From NCBI GenBank assembly GCA_000198515.1, contig FP929140.1:718527-782526 (forward strand): a stretch of DNA of 64,000 nucleotides, written 5' to 3'. The stretch is from a gamma proteobacterium HdN1. Its GTDB lineage: Bacteria > Pseudomonadota > Gammaproteobacteria > Pseudomonadales > Ketobacteraceae. The position numbers were made by a program, and so were the translations under genes. This document shows, in pieces, positions 36,220 to 47,294 of this stretch. How positions within the stretch are numbered: position 1 is the stretch's first letter; every line of letters starts with the position of its first letter. Below the pieces are notes generated by a model, which saw only the letters and a list, made by a program, of their open reading frames with translations, searched no databases and was not told where the DNA came from.

Positions 36220-37236
36220 ATGAATGAGATGTCTGTTTGCGTGCATATCATCAACTACTCCAACGTCTTTGGCGGCCAAGAAAGGTATATCGAAACGTTG
36301 TGTACCGCACTTGAGCAACGCGACATAAACTGTTTTTTTTCTGGCGGCCCCCTAAGGCTCACTGAGTTGCACGAGTCTGCAAAGGTAAATGGAGCCACCA
36401 ACATCCAAGTTGAAATACTTAATGGCAACCGGGCTCTGTACTTGCATGCATGTCGTCCCAGAGCTGCTGCGGTACGGGTATATGTGCAGCACAGCCACGT
36501 TCAGGACGCCCAAGGGCACCCGGTCAAACAATGGGTTCGGAAGCTGCTTTTGAGCCTGCTGCTGACACGCATGGATGTCGTGGTGAGGGTCTGCGACAAC
36601 GCTTTGCCCGACCGTTACGCCCCGGGAAAGATCCACACTATCCACAACGGTGTGCCACTGCCCGAGCTACCTGACAGCCCGGCAGCCGACCGGCCATTCA
36701 CCCTGCTGATGGTCGGTGCGGTCAACGAGAACAAGAATCAGCGGCTGGCCCTGCAGTTGCTCGCCCAGATGCCCGATGTGCACTTGGTCGTGGTGGGCGA
36801 TGGCCCCGAGCGGTCTGCGCTCGAGCAGTGGGCCGTTGAGCATGGCGTGGCGAAGCGTGTGCGCTGGACAGGCTTCCTGGAGGATCCGTCGCCGTGCTAC
36901 CTGCAAGCGGACGCCTTACTCATGTTGTCTGCTTTCGAGGCCTTCCCCTACGCCGTGCTGGAAGCCATGGCGCATGGCCTGCCGGTGGTGGGCACCCGGG
37001 TGGGGGGTGTTCCGGAGGCGATCACCCATGAACAAGATGGTTTGCTTCTGCCTGCGCGAGACCTTGAATCGGTCAGCGCTGCCGTGCGACGCCTGCAAGC
37101 CGACCCGGCATGGCGAGCAAAGCTGGGGCAGCGTGCCCGACAAACCGTGCGTGAGCGCTTCACGGTGGATACGATGACAGACAGGCTACTGAGCGTGATT
37201 GATCAGGCCGCACGCAAGAAGGGATTGATGTCGTGA
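36220..37236 (+). CDS. Glycosyltransferase family 4
   Basis: 338 residues, GT-B fold. Gly-rich N-terminal loop in VFGGQERYIETLCTAL, then HNGVPLPE, LLMVGAVNENKNQRLALQLL, and the sugar-nucleotide motif FEAFPYAVLEAMAHGLPVVG followed by GGVPEAI. The first third is AT-rich like the preceding acyltransferase and the last two thirds GC-rich, so a second composition break may lie near 36450. It overlaps the next gene by 4 nt. Confidence 0.85.
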   Translation: MNEMSVCVHIINYSNVFGGQERYIETLCTALEQRDINCFFSGGPLRLTELHESAKVNGATNIQVEILNGNRALYLHACRPRAAAVRVYVQHSHVQDAQGHPVKQWVRKLLLSLLLTRMDVVVRVCDNALPDRYAPGKIHTIHNGVPLPELPDSPAADRPFTLLMVGAVNENKNQRLALQLLAQMPDVHLVVVGDGPERSALEQWAVEHGVAKRVRWTGFLEDPSPCYLQADALLMLSAFEAFPYAVLEAMAHGLPVVGTRVGGVPEAITHEQDGLLLPARDLESVSAAVRRLQADPAWRAKLGQRARQTVRERFTVDTMTDRLLSVIDQAARKKGLMS

Positions 37237-38309
37237 AGCTGGGTGTGGACATCAAGTGGATGGTGGGCAACTACCGGGGCATGGGCCGCTTTGCCCGGCA
37301 ACTGGTTGCGCCCGTTAGCAACGAGGTGGTAGCTCTTGCGCCCAGGGGCCTTTCGACCACGGATTGGCCTTGCGTGAGCCGCGGTAGGGGGTTTTTCCCG
37401 TGGTGGGAACAGGTGGAGCTGCCGCGCCTTTGCCGCAGCGAGCGGCTGGATTTCCTGCTCTGCCCGTACAACTCGGGACCGCTGACCGATGTCGGTTCAA
37501 CGCGGGTGATTGCGGTGATTCACGACCTGATCTATCTGCAGCCTTGGTCAGTCCTGCCACCGTCCATTTCGGCGTATCAGACGCTTGGCCGCCTGTACCG
37601 GCGGCAGGTTGTTCCGGCTTTTGCTCGCCGTGCCGACACGATCCTGACGGTTTCACACTTCACCAAGGGCGAGCTCGTCCATCGGCTTGGACTGGCCGAG
37701 GACGATGTGTATGTCATCCCGAATGCGATTGCGGACAACTGGTTCGAGCCACCGCTGCCTTTGCAGCACCGCAAGCCCTATCTGTTCACCGTGGCGGGCG
37801 AGCCGCCGAGCAAGAACGTGCGCGGCCTTCTGCAGGGCTTTGCGGCAGCCGTGCCAGCCCTCGGACCCGAGGCTCATTTGAAGATAGCCGGCGTCAAACC
37901 GGCCTACCACGCCGCTTTCATGCGGCTGGCCAGCACATTGGGCGTTGCTGATCGGGTGCAGTTGCTCGGCTATGTCTCGGTTGAAGAACTGCGCCAGCAC
38001 TACCGCGAAGCCAGGGTGTTTGTTTTTGCCTCGCTGTTCGAAGGGTTTGGCATTCCCTTACTGGAGGCCATGGCAAGTGGCACGCCCGTGGCATGCAGCA
38101 ACACAACTTCCATGCCAGAGGTGGTGGGGGACTGTGGCCTGATGTTTGATCCTCGGTCAACCGAGGACATGGCGCACAAGCTGTGCCTTGCGTGGGAAGA
38201 CACACCTGAACGTGCGGCACGTTCGCTGGCCGCTGTCGAGCGGGCGCGTGGATTCTCGGAGACGGCCGTGTCGCAACAGATGGCGGCATTCTGGAAGGGG
38301 ATGGCATGA
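37233..38309 (+). CDS. Glycosyltransferase family 4 (mannosyltransferase-like)
   Basis: 358 residues: VHDLIYLQ-like segment AVIHDLIYLQPW, VSHFTKGELVHRLGL, IPNAI, GYVSVEELRQHYREARVFVFASLFEGFGIPLLEAMASGTPVA. The EGFGIPLLEAMASG stretch is the E-x7-E donor motif of mannosyltransferase-like GT4 enzymes. A GTG start overlaps the previous stop (GTGA). GC-rich. Confidence 0.87.
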   Translation: MKLGVDIKWMVGNYRGMGRFARQLVAPVSNEVVALAPRGLSTTDWPCVSRGRGFFPWWEQVELPRLCRSERLDFLLCPYNSGPLTDVGSTRVIAVIHDLIYLQPWSVLPPSISAYQTLGRLYRRQVVPAFARRADTILTVSHFTKGELVHRLGLAEDDVYVIPNAIADNWFEPPLPLQHRKPYLFTVAGEPPSKNVRGLLQGFAAAVPALGPEAHLKIAGVKPAYHAAFMRLASTLGVADRVQLLGYVSVEELRQHYREARVFVFASLFEGFGIPLLEAMASGTPVACSNTTSMPEVVGDCGLMFDPRSTEDMAHKLCLAWEDTPERAARSLAAVERARGFSETAVSQQMAAFWKGMA

Positions 38310-39496
38310 GCCAACAAAAGAAGCGCCTGCTGATCCTGACACCCCGGTTCCCGTACCCAGTGGTCGGTGGTGACCGACTGCGCATCTACCAGGTCTGCAA
38401 AGCGCTTTCTGAGCGGTTCTCGCTCACGCTGCTGAGCCTGTGTGAAACGGACGCCGAGATGACCATGCCCCTGCCGGCGGATGGCGTGTTTGACCGGGTG
38501 GAACGCGTGTTCCTGAGCCGCAGCCGTTCGTATCTGAACACCTTGCTGGCATTGGGCTCGACAACCCCGCTTCAGGTGGCCTACTACCGAAGCTCGGACT
38601 TCGCCAAGGCGGTAGACCGTCTCATGCCTGAGCACGACGGCGTGCTGTCGCACCTGATTCGCTGTGCCGAGTACGTAAAGGAGTCTGACAAACCCCGCAT
38701 TCTGGAGATGACAGATGCCATTTCCCTCAACTACGAGCGGGTGCGGCAGCTCAAGAACGCGGGGGGGCTGAAAGCTCAGATTTACCGCCTGGAGTCAAGG
38801 CGTCTACTGGCTTACGAGCGGAGGATTGTGGATGCCTTCGATCTGACGGTGCTGGTGTCGGAAACCGACAAGGTCCACCTCGTAGGCGCACAGCACGACA
38901 AGGTGATGGTTTGTTCCAACGGTGTGGCTTTAGAGCATTTGCCGTTTCGTGAGCGGCACGACAGTCAACCTGTGATCGTCTACATCGGCAACATGGCCAG
39001 TGTGCAAAACATGGATGCGTGCCTGTATTTCGCCCGAGACGTGATGCCTTTGGTGACGCAACGAGTGCGCGCGACGTTTAGGGTGGTTGGCCGCATTAGC
39101 GACGGCGACGCAGAGAGGTTGCGTGCGTTCCCGAACGTCGAAGTAACGGGAGCGGTGGATGGCGTGGCGGAAGCGGTTGAAGACGCGCGTTTGGGGGTCT
39201 GCCCAGTCCGACTGGGTGCTGGTGTTCAAAACAAGGTTCTGGAATACATGGCGCTGGGACTGCCGGTCGTAACGTCGTCCATTGGGCTGGAGGGGTTTGA
39301 GGCGCAGCCCGAGCGCGACCTGCTGGTGGCGGACACGCCCAAAGAATATGCCGAAGCGATCAGCCGAATTTGGGATAACGACGCGATGAAGGAACAGCTG
39401 GCGATCAATGGGCATGCGTACGTGAACACGCATCACTGTTGGTTGAGTCGCTTAGCTCCCATGGTTGATCGGATTGCTGATGTAGTGGTCAAGTAA
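38306..39496 (+). CDS. Glycosyltransferase, TIGR03087-like GT4
   Basis: 396 residues: LLILTPRFPYPVVGGDRLR at the N-terminus (the PYP..GD.IR pattern), LEMTDAISLNYERVR, LLAYERRIVDAFDLTVLVSE, CSNGVALE, and LGAGVQNKVLEYMALGLPVVTSSIGLEG. This fits the glycosyltransferases described in EPS clusters linked to exosortase/PEP-CTERM systems, although none of those partners is seen here. Overlaps the previous gene (ATGA). Its stop lies 4 nt before an IS3 end, so it is the last gene of the locus. Confidence 0.82.
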   Translation: MSQQKKRLLILTPRFPYPVVGGDRLRIYQVCKALSERFSLTLLSLCETDAEMTMPLPADGVFDRVERVFLSRSRSYLNTLLALGSTTPLQVAYYRSSDFAKAVDRLMPEHDGVLSHLIRCAEYVKESDKPRILEMTDAISLNYERVRQLKNAGGLKAQIYRLESRRLLAYERRIVDAFDLTVLVSETDKVHLVGAQHDKVMVCSNGVALEHLPFRERHDSQPVIVYIGNMASVQNMDACLYFARDVMPLVTQRVRATFRVVGRISDGDAERLRAFPNVEVTGAVDGVAEAVEDARLGVCPVRLGAGVQNKVLEYMALGLPVVTSSIGLEGFEAQPERDLLVADTPKEYAEAISRIWDNDAMKEQLAINGHAYVNTHHCWLSRLAPMVDRIADVVVK

Positions 39497-39499
39497 AAC

Positions 39500-39590
39500 T
39501 GGACACCGGTTTAGGTTCATGCAGCGAGAAGCTCCATCGTCACCGGGGTTTTGTAGCCATTGTGGCTATGGAGTCGCACATAGTTGTAGT
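39500..39590 (-). mobile_element. 3' end remnant of an IS3-family element
   Basis: On the minus strand it encodes the last residues of an OrfB transposase, YNYVRLHSHNGYKTPVTMEL then LAA and a stop at 39517, followed by an outer end starting TGGACACCGGTTTAGG. The rest of the element is missing; the IS66 element begins where it breaks. Confidence 0.8.
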
Positions 39591-39625
39591 GTAAACGTAA
39601 CCCCAACCACACCTTCCGCCCCCTA

Positions 39626-41206
39626 CTAACTCAACGTAATATTCCACGGCGTCAGCAGTTCGATCTCTTCTGCTTGGGTGGTGGGCAGTTGTTCGAGCAA
39701 GGCTTGTAGATATTGCTCAGGTCTCAGGCCGTTGGCTTTCGCGGTTTCTACGATACTGTAGAGTATGGCGCTTGCAGTGGCACCGGTGCGGGTGTTGGCG
39801 AACAGCCAGTTTTTGCGGCCGATCACAAAGGGTTTGATGGCGCGCTCCGCGCGGTTGTTGTCGATACTGGTCTCGCCGTAGCCCAAGTAGGCGGTGAGTT
39901 TGTTCCATTGGTTTAAGCTGTAGTGCACGGCAAGGCCGATGGCGGTTTTGGGCGGCACCTCGAAAGCGGTTTTCTCCAGATACTCTTTGATTTGCTGGAG
40001 GATCGGTGCGGATTGTTGCTGGCGAATTGCGAGGCGTTCTTCGATGGTTTTTTCTGGGAGTGATTTCTCAATTGCATAGAGCTTTTGGATCAAGCTGAGC
40101 GCCACATCTGCACGCCCTGTTTTGCCTTTGGGTTGCACGTCTTTGGCTTCTTTGAATTTACGTCGCGCGTGTGCCCAGCAGCCAATTAACGTGGCGTGGG
40201 TTTGCTGGTACGCTTGATAGCCATCGACTTGCAGAAGGCCGCTGTAGCCCTGCAAAAAGTCGGTGATATAGCGGCCCGCTCGGCCGTCTCGATAATCGTA
40301 CAGCACAATCGGTGGCGCGCCACCAGGCAAAGGCGTTTCCATTCCACATCCGTACACCCACATGGCGCATTGAGCATTGTCGGTCTCAATGACTTTTATG
40401 CGGGTATCGTCCGACCAGATCGCCGGCTGTTCAAGCAGCCTTCGGTGAAAGTATTTGTAAAGCGGTCGGAGCTGTTCGCTTACTTTAATGAGCCATCGAC
40501 TCATGGTTTGACGGTTAATTTCAATCCCAAAGCTCTTAAACAGGGCTTCCTGGCGATAAAGCGGCAAACCATAAACAAACTTGGCGCAAATGATTTGTGT
40601 AAGCAGACTGGCAGACGCGATGCTTTTGGGTAAAACGCTGGCTGGTACTGGCGCGATTTTGATCTCCGTACGAATGGCTTGCTGTTCACACTGCCGGCAG
40701 CTGTATTTGGGACGGATGTGACGTAGCACTTTCACGTGTGCGGGAATAAATTCGAGCTTTTCGCTGACTTCTTCGCCCATGCGGTGCAGATCATGGCCAC
40801 AGCAGCCGCAAACTTTGTCTTTATCGGCCAGATCGTGCAGCACATCTTCGCGGGGAAGCTCAGGGGCAATGCGCGGTGCACGAGCTTTTTTACGGGTGTA
40901 GGTGATGGTTTCCTTTTCTGCGTCGGCTTCCGCAATTTCTTCGACGGTGGGCTCCAGCGTTTGCTCAATCTCGTTAAAGAGATCCACCTGCCCATCGTAC
41001 GCTTCGCTTTTGGAAGCAAAGCGGCTTCTTAAAGCCAGCTGCCACTTCTCCCATGTTTCGTAGTACAGTTTTTCGAAGCGTTTCGCTTCTGCAGCTTCCT
41101 TTGCGGCTTCTTTTTGCAAGGCGGAATTTTTATTCTGCAACGCCAAAACCAACGCCTTTAGGCGTTCAACATCGTCTGGAAGTGTGGTGTTTTCAGTGGT
41201 TTTCAT
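39626..41206 (-). CDS. tnpC: IS66-family transposase TnpC
   Basis: 526 residues. N-terminal Leu/Lys/Glu-rich coiled coil, a zinc-binding segment (VCGCCGHDLH and YSCRQCEQQ), then the DDE catalytic domain: WSDDTRIKV, LLQVDGYQAYQ and DNNRAERAIKPFVIGRKNW. The C-terminal IS66-specific tail (AILYSIVETAKANGLRPEQY) is complete. ATG at 41206. The frame has no damage, so the element may be active. Confidence 0.95.
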   Translation of the reverse strand: MKTTENTTLPDDVERLKALVLALQNKNSALQKEAAKEAAEAKRFEKLYYETWEKWQLALRSRFASKSEAYDGQVDLFNEIEQTLEPTVEEIAEADAEKETITYTRKKARAPRIAPELPREDVLHDLADKDKVCGCCGHDLHRMGEEVSEKLEFIPAHVKVLRHIRPKYSCRQCEQQAIRTEIKIAPVPASVLPKSIASASLLTQIICAKFVYGLPLYRQEALFKSFGIEINRQTMSRWLIKVSEQLRPLYKYFHRRLLEQPAIWSDDTRIKVIETDNAQCAMWVYGCGMETPLPGGAPPIVLYDYRDGRAGRYITDFLQGYSGLLQVDGYQAYQQTHATLIGCWAHARRKFKEAKDVQPKGKTGRADVALSLIQKLYAIEKSLPEKTIEERLAIRQQQSAPILQQIKEYLEKTAFEVPPKTAIGLAVHYSLNQWNKLTAYLGYGETSIDNNRAERAIKPFVIGRKNWLFANTRTGATASAILYSIVETAKANGLRPEQYLQALLEQLPTTQAEEIELLTPWNITLS

Positions 41207-41273
41207 AGGTGGAAATTATAACAGGTTCCACACGGCAATTCACTGAATTTACAGCATTTTATGTGTGTTTTGA

Positions 41274-41630
41274 CTACCAAATTGCCCGGCAATTTACGGC
41301 TTGATGGCCCTTTATTTTTTCAATATCGAATCCTTCTAGCAACCACTGCCACTGGCGTTCACTGAGTTCGATTGACGATCCAGAAAAGCGCTTAGGCCAC
41401 ACAAACCTGTCCTTCTCCAAGCGCTTATACCACAAGCAGAATCCCGTTTGGTCCCAGTACAACACTTTGAGTTTGTCGCGTTGCTTGTTGCAAAATACGA
41501 AGAGCGCACCACTCAGGCTCGACATCGCCATTTGCTCATCAACGATCACCGAAAGTCCGTTGATGCTTTTTCTGAAATCAACGGGATGCCTGTGCAGATA
41601 GATGGCGGAGGGATCCACAAACATTTTCAT
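41274..41630 (-). CDS. tnpB: IS66-family accessory protein TnpB
   Basis: 118 residues from ATG 41630, which overlaps the tnpA stop by 4 nt. IYLHRHPVDFRKSINGLSVIV, LFVFCNKQRDKLKVLYWDQTGFCLWYKRLE and ERQWQWLLEGFDI are standard for the IS66 Orf2 family. It is needed for transposition in the family; mechanism unclear. Confidence 0.94.
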   Translation of the reverse strand: MKMFVDPSAIYLHRHPVDFRKSINGLSVIVDEQMAMSSLSGALFVFCNKQRDKLKVLYWDQTGFCLWYKRLEKDRFVWPKRFSGSSIELSERQWQWLLEGFDIEKIKGHQAVNCRAIW

Positions 41631-41935
41631 TCGGCCAGCGCCTTTACGAACGATGCTAACCACTCCGGTTTCACCGACATTGGAAGCCCTAGTTCCGTGT
41701 TGCGGTACCGCACCCAAAAATCCTGAGAAGTAGCTTGAGGTGTTTTTTGCGTCGCCCTGATAAAGGGTGCGGTGTTTGGCGTGTCTTGGCTTGCTCTGGA
41801 CGCTCGGTATTTTATGGAAAAATAGGCGGGGTTGACGCCGACCGTTTTTGCAAAGTTGCTCTGGCTAGTACCGCTATTTTCAAAGGTGGCGAAGAGCTTC
41901 GCCCATTGCTCTGGGGTTCGATGAGTGCGTTTCAC
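41627..41935 (-). CDS. tnpA: IS66-family accessory protein TnpA
   Basis: 102 residues with an N-terminal helix-turn-helix (EQWAKLFATFENSGTSQSNF then AKTVGVNPAYFSIK). GTG start. First gene of the IS66 operon, coupled to tnpB by an ATGA overlap. The C-terminal WVRYRNTELGLPMSVKPEWL is the usual IS66 Orf1 end. Confidence 0.9.
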   Translation of the reverse strand: MKRTHRTPEQWAKLFATFENSGTSQSNFAKTVGVNPAYFSIKYRASRASQDTPNTAPFIRATQKTPQATSQDFWVRYRNTELGLPMSVKPEWLASFVKALAE

Positions 41936-42022
41936 TAGCGGCTCCTGAAAGACGATATCAGATCAGAAGTCAGCTTACGGTAATGGGTAGAGGTTGGAAG
42001 GTGTGGTTGGGGTTACGTTTAC

Positions 42023-42323
42023 TTTACAATGCTTTCTGCTGGTGGATTTGAAGTTCGGCAAACTCAAGCATCAGGATGTTGGCCAGATGGACACCTATGT
42101 GCGTCTGTATGATGAGCGCATTAAAAGTGCAGACGATAATCCCACCATTGGCCTGCTACTGTGCAGCGAAAAGAGTGAAGCAGTGGTGAAATACTCTGTG
42201 CTGACCGATCAACAACAATTATTCGCCGCCAAATACATGCCCTATCTGCCCAGTGAAGCAGAACTTAAACGCGAACTGGAGCGCGAGCGAGAACGCATAA
42301 TGCAGCAACTGGCGCAGCAATAG
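42023..42323 (+). pseudogene. DUF1016/YhcG-type PDDEXK nuclease, C-terminal fragment
   Basis: After the IS66 end the frame reads LQCFLLVDLKFGKLKHQDVG, then QMDTYVRLYDERIK, DDNPTIGLLLCSEKSEAVVKY and a charged tail ending REREREIMQQ-like at 42323. VDLKFGKLKHQDVGQM matches the PDDEXK active-site end of DUF1016 proteins (D...K). The N-terminal two thirds are missing, replaced by the IS66 element. No start or ribosome site remains. Confidence 0.8.
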
Positions 42324-42403
42324 GAATTTTTGCTGGCATCGCAGATGGGCAAATATGGGCTCGACCATGGCCTTGCGCTGGCCGAGCCAAGTCAAAGCCG
42401 ATC

Positions 42404-43852
42404 CTACCCCCCCAGCTTCGCCCCCAGCAAATCGTTCACAATCTGCGGATTTGCCTTCCCCTTCGATGCCTTCATAATCTGCCCAACAAAAAAGCCAATC
42501 AGCTTTTTGCGCTTATTCTCATCTGCCGCTAGGTACTGCGCCACCTGATCCGGGTTGCCTTGGATGATCTGATCCACGATGGCTTCGATAGCGCCTGTAT
42601 CGGTTTCTTGTTTCAGCCCCTTCGCTTCAATGATCGCATCTACTTCGCCGCCTTCTGCCCAGAGGATTTCAAAAATCTGCTTGGCGATTTTCCCTGAGAT
42701 CGTGTTGTCGTGGATACGCTTGAGCAACGCTGCCAGTTGTAACGCCGATATTGGGCTTTGTTTGATGTCTAGGTCGGCTTTGTTCAGCGCGCCCAGCAGA
42801 TCGCCGCTTACCCAGTTGGCGGATACCTTTGGGCCGGCGCCGGAGTGTTCCGTAACAGATTCGAAGTAATCGGCAAGATCGCGGCTCGCGGCCAGTATGC
42901 GTGCGTCGTATTCCGAAAGGCCATATTCCGCCTGAAAGCGCTGAATCTTCTGGGTGGGAAGTTCAGGGAGGGTTGCGCGCACTTGTTCGATAAACTCAGA
43001 AGTCAGCACCACGGGCAGCAAATCGGGGTCGGGGAAATAACGGTAATCGTTGGCTTCCTCTTTGCTGCGCATGGAGCGGGTTTCGTTTTTATTGGCATCG
43101 TACAAACGGGTTTCCTGTACCACCTTGCCGCCGCTTTCAAGCAAATCGGCCTGGCGCTCCATTTCGTGCTGGATGGCTTTTTCAACAAAGCGGAAGGAGT
43201 TTACGTTCTTGATTTCTGCGCGCGTGCCAAAGGCTTCCTGACCGCGCGGGCGTAACGAGATATTTACGTCGCAGCGCATCGAGCCTTCTGCCATGTTGCC
43301 ATCGGAAATATCCAAGTAACGGATAATCGAATGCAGCGTCTTTAGATAGGCAACGGCTTCTTCGGCGCTGCGTATTTCCGGCTCGGAAACAATTTCCAGT
43401 AGGGGAGTACCGGCGCGGTTCAAATCAATGCCGGTCATGCCGCGAAAATCTTCGTGAAGGGATTTGCCTGCATCTTCTTCAAGATGGGCGCGGGTGATCC
43501 CTATGGTTTTTTTGCGGCCATCTTCAAGGCTGATTTCCAGTGAGCCCTTGCCTACGATCGGGCGGCTAAACTGGCTGATCTGATAGCCCTTGGGCAAATC
43601 AGGGTAAAAATAATTCTTGCGATCAAATACCGAAGTGTGGCCGATTTCGGCTTGAATTCCCAAGCCAAAGCGCACCGCTTTGGTAATTGCTTCGGCGTTC
43701 AGCACAGGCAACGTGCCCGGCATCCCCAGATCAATCAGGCTGGCCTGTGTGTTGGGCTCGGCGCCAAAGGTGGTGTCGCTGCCCGAAAAGATTTTAGAGC
43801 GGGTGGAAAGCTGTACATGCACTTCCAAGCCGATTACTGTTTCCCATTCCAT
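42404..43852 (-). CDS. gatB: Asp/Glu-tRNA amidotransferase subunit B
   Basis: 482 residues. GatB phosphorylates Glu-tRNA-Gln or Asp-tRNA-Asn and completes transamidation with ammonia from Gat[21 protein letters not shown] at the start, [34 protein letters not shown]-like ([15 protein letters not shown]), [12 protein letters not shown], and the tail domain ending [13 protein letters not shown]. It follows gatA by 19 bp and ends the minus-strand gatCAB operon. Confidence 0.97.
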   Translation of the reverse strand: MEWETVIGLEVHVQLSTRSKIFSGSDTTFGAEPNTQASLIDLGMPGTLPVLNAEAITKAVRFGLGIQAEIGHTSVFDRKNYFYPDLPKGYQISQFSRPIVGKGSLEISLEDGRKKTIGITRAHLEEDAGKSLHEDFRGMTGIDLNRAGTPLLEIVSEPEIRSAEEAVAYLKTLHSIIRYLDISDGNMAEGSMRCDVNISLRPRGQEAFGTRAEIKNVNSFRFVEKAIQHEMERQADLLESGGKVVQETRLYDANKNETRSMRSKEEANDYRYFPDPDLLPVVLTSEFIEQVRATLPELPTQKIQRFQAEYGLSEYDARILAASRDLADYFESVTEHSGAGPKVSANWVSGDLLGALNKADLDIKQSPISALQLAALLKRIHDNTISGKIAKQIFEILWAEGGEVDAIIEAKGLKQETDTGAIEAIVDQIIQGNPDQVAQYLAADENKRKKLIGFFVGQIMKASKGKANPQIVNDLLGAKLGG

Positions 43853-43871
43853 CTGTAATCCTCTTTTCTAA

Positions 43872-45326
43872 TCAGGCGAACTGCGCAGGTTGTTGGCGGT
43901 GCCAGTCGGTAACTGTCTGGTATTGGTGGCCGATATTCAGCAGTTTTGCTTCGCTAAAGTGCGGGCCGATCAGTTGCAAACCCACAGGTAGGCCGTTAAT
44001 AAAGCCAGCCGGCAGGCTCATTGCGGGGAGCCCAGCAAGGTTTACGCCGATGGTGTAAATATCCGATAAATACATCGCCAGCGGGTCGCGTGCGCTCTCA
44101 CCTAGACGAAAGCCGGTGCTGGGGGTGGTGGGGCCAATCAATACATCCACCTCATGGAAGGCGTTATCGTAGTCTTGGCGGATTAAGCGGCGAACTTTTT
44201 GTGCCTGCAGATAATACGCGTCGTAATAACCTGCCGAGAGTGCATAGGTGCCGATCATGATGCGGCGTTTGACCTCGGCGCCAAAGCCTTCCCCGCGTGA
44301 ACGCTTGTAGAGATCTTCTAGATCTTTTGGCTGCGCGCAGCGGTAGCCAAAGCGCACGCCGTCAAAGCGTGAAAGGTTGGAGGATGCCTCCGCAGGCGCG
44401 ATTACATAATACGCAGGCACCGCAAGCGATGTAGAGGGGAGGGTAACTTCCTTTACGCTTGCACCGAGTTTTTCCAGCTCTTTTACAGCAGCCTGAATCA
44501 GGCTGGCCACGCCGGCATCCAAGCCTTCTGCAAAAAACTCGCGAGGCAGCCCGATGCGTAAGCCCTTCAAATCATGATTAAGCGTGTCGCTGTAACGCGG
44601 CACCGGCAGGTCGGCGCTGGTGGAGTCCTTTGGATCAAAACCCGCCATGCCTTCAAGCAATAGCGCGGCGTCTTCTGCGGTTTGTGCCATCGGGCCACCT
44701 TGATCGAGGCTGCTGGCAAAGGCGATCATGCCAAAGCGAGAAATTCGGCCATAGGTCGGTTTTAATCCGGTAATCCCGCACAGGCTGGCGGGTTGGCGTA
44801 TGGAGCCGCCGGTGTCGCTCCCCGTTGCAATGGGGGCAAGGCGAGCCGCAACCGCCGCTGCAGAACCGCCAGAGGATCCACCCGGAACGTGCTCAAGGTC
44901 CCAAGGGTTTTTGGTGGGGCCGTAAAAACTGGTTTCGCTGGTGGAGCCCATGGCGAACTCGTCCATATTGGTCTTACCCAACATCACCATGCCGGCATCG
45001 GCAAGCTTTTGAGTAACGGTAGACTCATAGGGCGAGATAAAGTTATCCAGCATTTTGGATGCGCAGCTGGTACGCACGCCTTGCGTACAGAACAGATCTT
45101 TATGCACGATCGGAATGCCGGTAAGCGCTGTCGCCTTACCCTGTTTGCGACGTTCGTCGGCCATTTTGGCTTGCGATAACGCCTGCTCTGCGGTGGTGGT
45201 GATCAGGCTGTTGAGCAAGGGGTCGTATTTTTGGATGCGAGCCAGAAAGTGCTCGGTCAGCGCTACGCTGGAGATGGCTCCGCTGCTCAAGGCGCGGGAA
45301 AGCTCGGCGAGCGTTTGCTTATGCAT
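43872..45326 (-). CDS. gatA: Asp/Glu-tRNA amidotransferase subunit A
   Basis: 484 residues of the amidase-signature family. The Lys of the Ser-Ser-Lys triad is in IPIVHKDLF and both Ser are in [14 protein letters not shown] and [13 protein letters not shown]. Liberates ammonia from glutamine for GatB. The start at 45326 (MHKQTLAEL) has AAGGA upstream; the open frame extends to 45416 with non-homologous residues. Confidence 0.97.
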   Translation of the reverse strand: MHKQTLAELSRALSSGAISSVALTEHFLARIQKYDPLLNSLITTTAEQALSQAKMADERRKQGKATALTGIPIVHKDLFCTQGVRTSCASKMLDNFISPYESTVTQKLADAGMVMLGKTNMDEFAMGSTSETSFYGPTKNPWDLEHVPGGSSGGSAAAVAARLAPIATGSDTGGSIRQPASLCGITGLKPTYGRISRFGMIAFASSLDQGGPMAQTAEDAALLLEGMAGFDPKDSTSADLPVPRYSDTLNHDLKGLRIGLPREFFAEGLDAGVASLIQAAVKELEKLGASVKEVTLPSTSLAVPAYYVIAPAEASSNLSRFDGVRFGYRCAQPKDLEDLYKRSRGEGFGAEVKRRIMIGTYALSAGYYDAYYLQAQKVRRLIRQDYDNAFHEVDVLIGPTTPSTGFRLGESARDPLAMYLSDIYTIGVNLAGLPAMSLPAGFINGLPVGLQLIGPHFSEAKLLNIGHQYQTVTDWHRQQPAQFA

Positions 45327-45479
45327 ATGTATCAATCCTTGCGACATGGCTGGATAAATAAAGTGGCTGGATAAATAAAAGAGTAGAACGTGAGGCTGTT
45401 GGGGGAGGCTGCTCAAGAAAAGCGTCCATCACTGCCTGATGATTCCTCGTGACGATCCGTAGCGTGCGCTCAAAGGCAA

Positions 45480-45785
45480 TTACTCAATCACCTTAGGCAC
45501 CAAATAAAGCCCATCCTCGGTTTCAGGTGCGACGTTTTGCAAGGCTTTGCGCTGGTTGGTCTCGGTGACGGCATCGGCGCGTAGGCGCTGAGTAGCATCC
45601 AGCGGGTGCGCCATCGGCGCTAGGTCGCCTACTGGAGCATCTTGCAGCTTTGCGACGAGGTCTAGCACGCCGCCAAGGCGCTGGGCGTATTCGCCAAGTT
45701 GATCGTCGGAGATACCCAGCCGTGCCAAGTGAGCGATTTTGCGTACCTGTTCGGGGGTGAGCGTTGAGGTTTGCGCGGGTGACAT
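45480..45785 (-). CDS. gatC: Asp/Glu-tRNA amidotransferase subunit C
   Basis: 101 residues from ATG 45785: LTPEQVRKIAHLARLGISDDQLG, MAHPLDATQRLRADAV and the end ETEDGLYLVPKVIE are the GatC pattern. GatC wraps GatA and GatB together. An upstream ATG at 45818 would add 11 residues not typical of the family. About 150 bp separate it from gatA. Confidence 0.95.
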   Translation of the reverse strand: MSPAQTSTLTPEQVRKIAHLARLGISDDQLGEYAQRLGGVLDLVAKLQDAPVGDLAPMAHPLDATQRLRADAVTETNQRKALQNVAPETEDGLYLVPKVIE

Positions 45786-45930
45786 GGGGTAATCGAACTC
45801 CAAAAATTGCAGAGACAATGGGGTGCAAGAGGTGCGATGGATACAATAGTAGCGAATTTAGTGCCTTAGGTGCTAGTTTGCGGTAGCGAAGGCGTGTTTG
45901 TGATGGCAGCGGTGTGATCGCGCATGTGTC

Positions 45931-45959
45931 TTGGTGTCCTTAGACGCAAATTGTATTCT
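45931..45959 (+). promoter_or_regulatory. Candidate sigma-70 promoter for mreBCD
   Basis: TTGGTG (45931-45936), 17 bp, TATTCT (45954-45959) in the 440-bp divergent gap between gatC and mreB. The rest of that gap has no gene I trust. Confidence 0.4.
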
Positions 45960-46158
45960 ATGTAAGCGATTGTCTTGCCGAACAACTTTCCACTTGCTAC
46001 ATTTGCGACGTACCCTAGAGTGCGTACCTAAACTGAGCTCAATTTTTGCGACCACTTCGCGCATCAAATGGTGCATCAAAAATGCACGGTTGAACGCGAT
46101 TCTCCGCGACTTTGGTGGCAAAACAACCAAACGTCGCCAAAAATAGGGTCGACTTTGA

Positions 46159-47268
<1,110 letters not shown>

Positions 47269-47294
47269 GAACCGATGATGCGGATGAGGAATCA

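Larger units (their letters stand above)
39591..42022 (-). mobile_element. Complete IS66-family insertion sequence
   Basis: A perfect 27-bp inverted repeat starts GTAAACGTAACCCCAACC at 39591 and ends as its complement at 42022. GTAA is typical of IS66 termini. It holds tnpA, tnpB and tnpC, all intact, on the minus strand. The 8-bp flanks (GTTGTAGT left, TTTACAAT right) do not match, so there is no target duplication. Confidence 0.93.

Noticed and set aside
39583-42030. Target duplication around IS66
   Set aside because: The 8-bp flanks GTTGTAGT and TTTACAAT differ, so the insertion is not flanked by a duplication.
45931-46146. 71-residue frame between gatC and mreB
   Set aside because: Cys/Arg-rich, no ribosome site, no recognisable domain, and it covers the likely mreB promoter.
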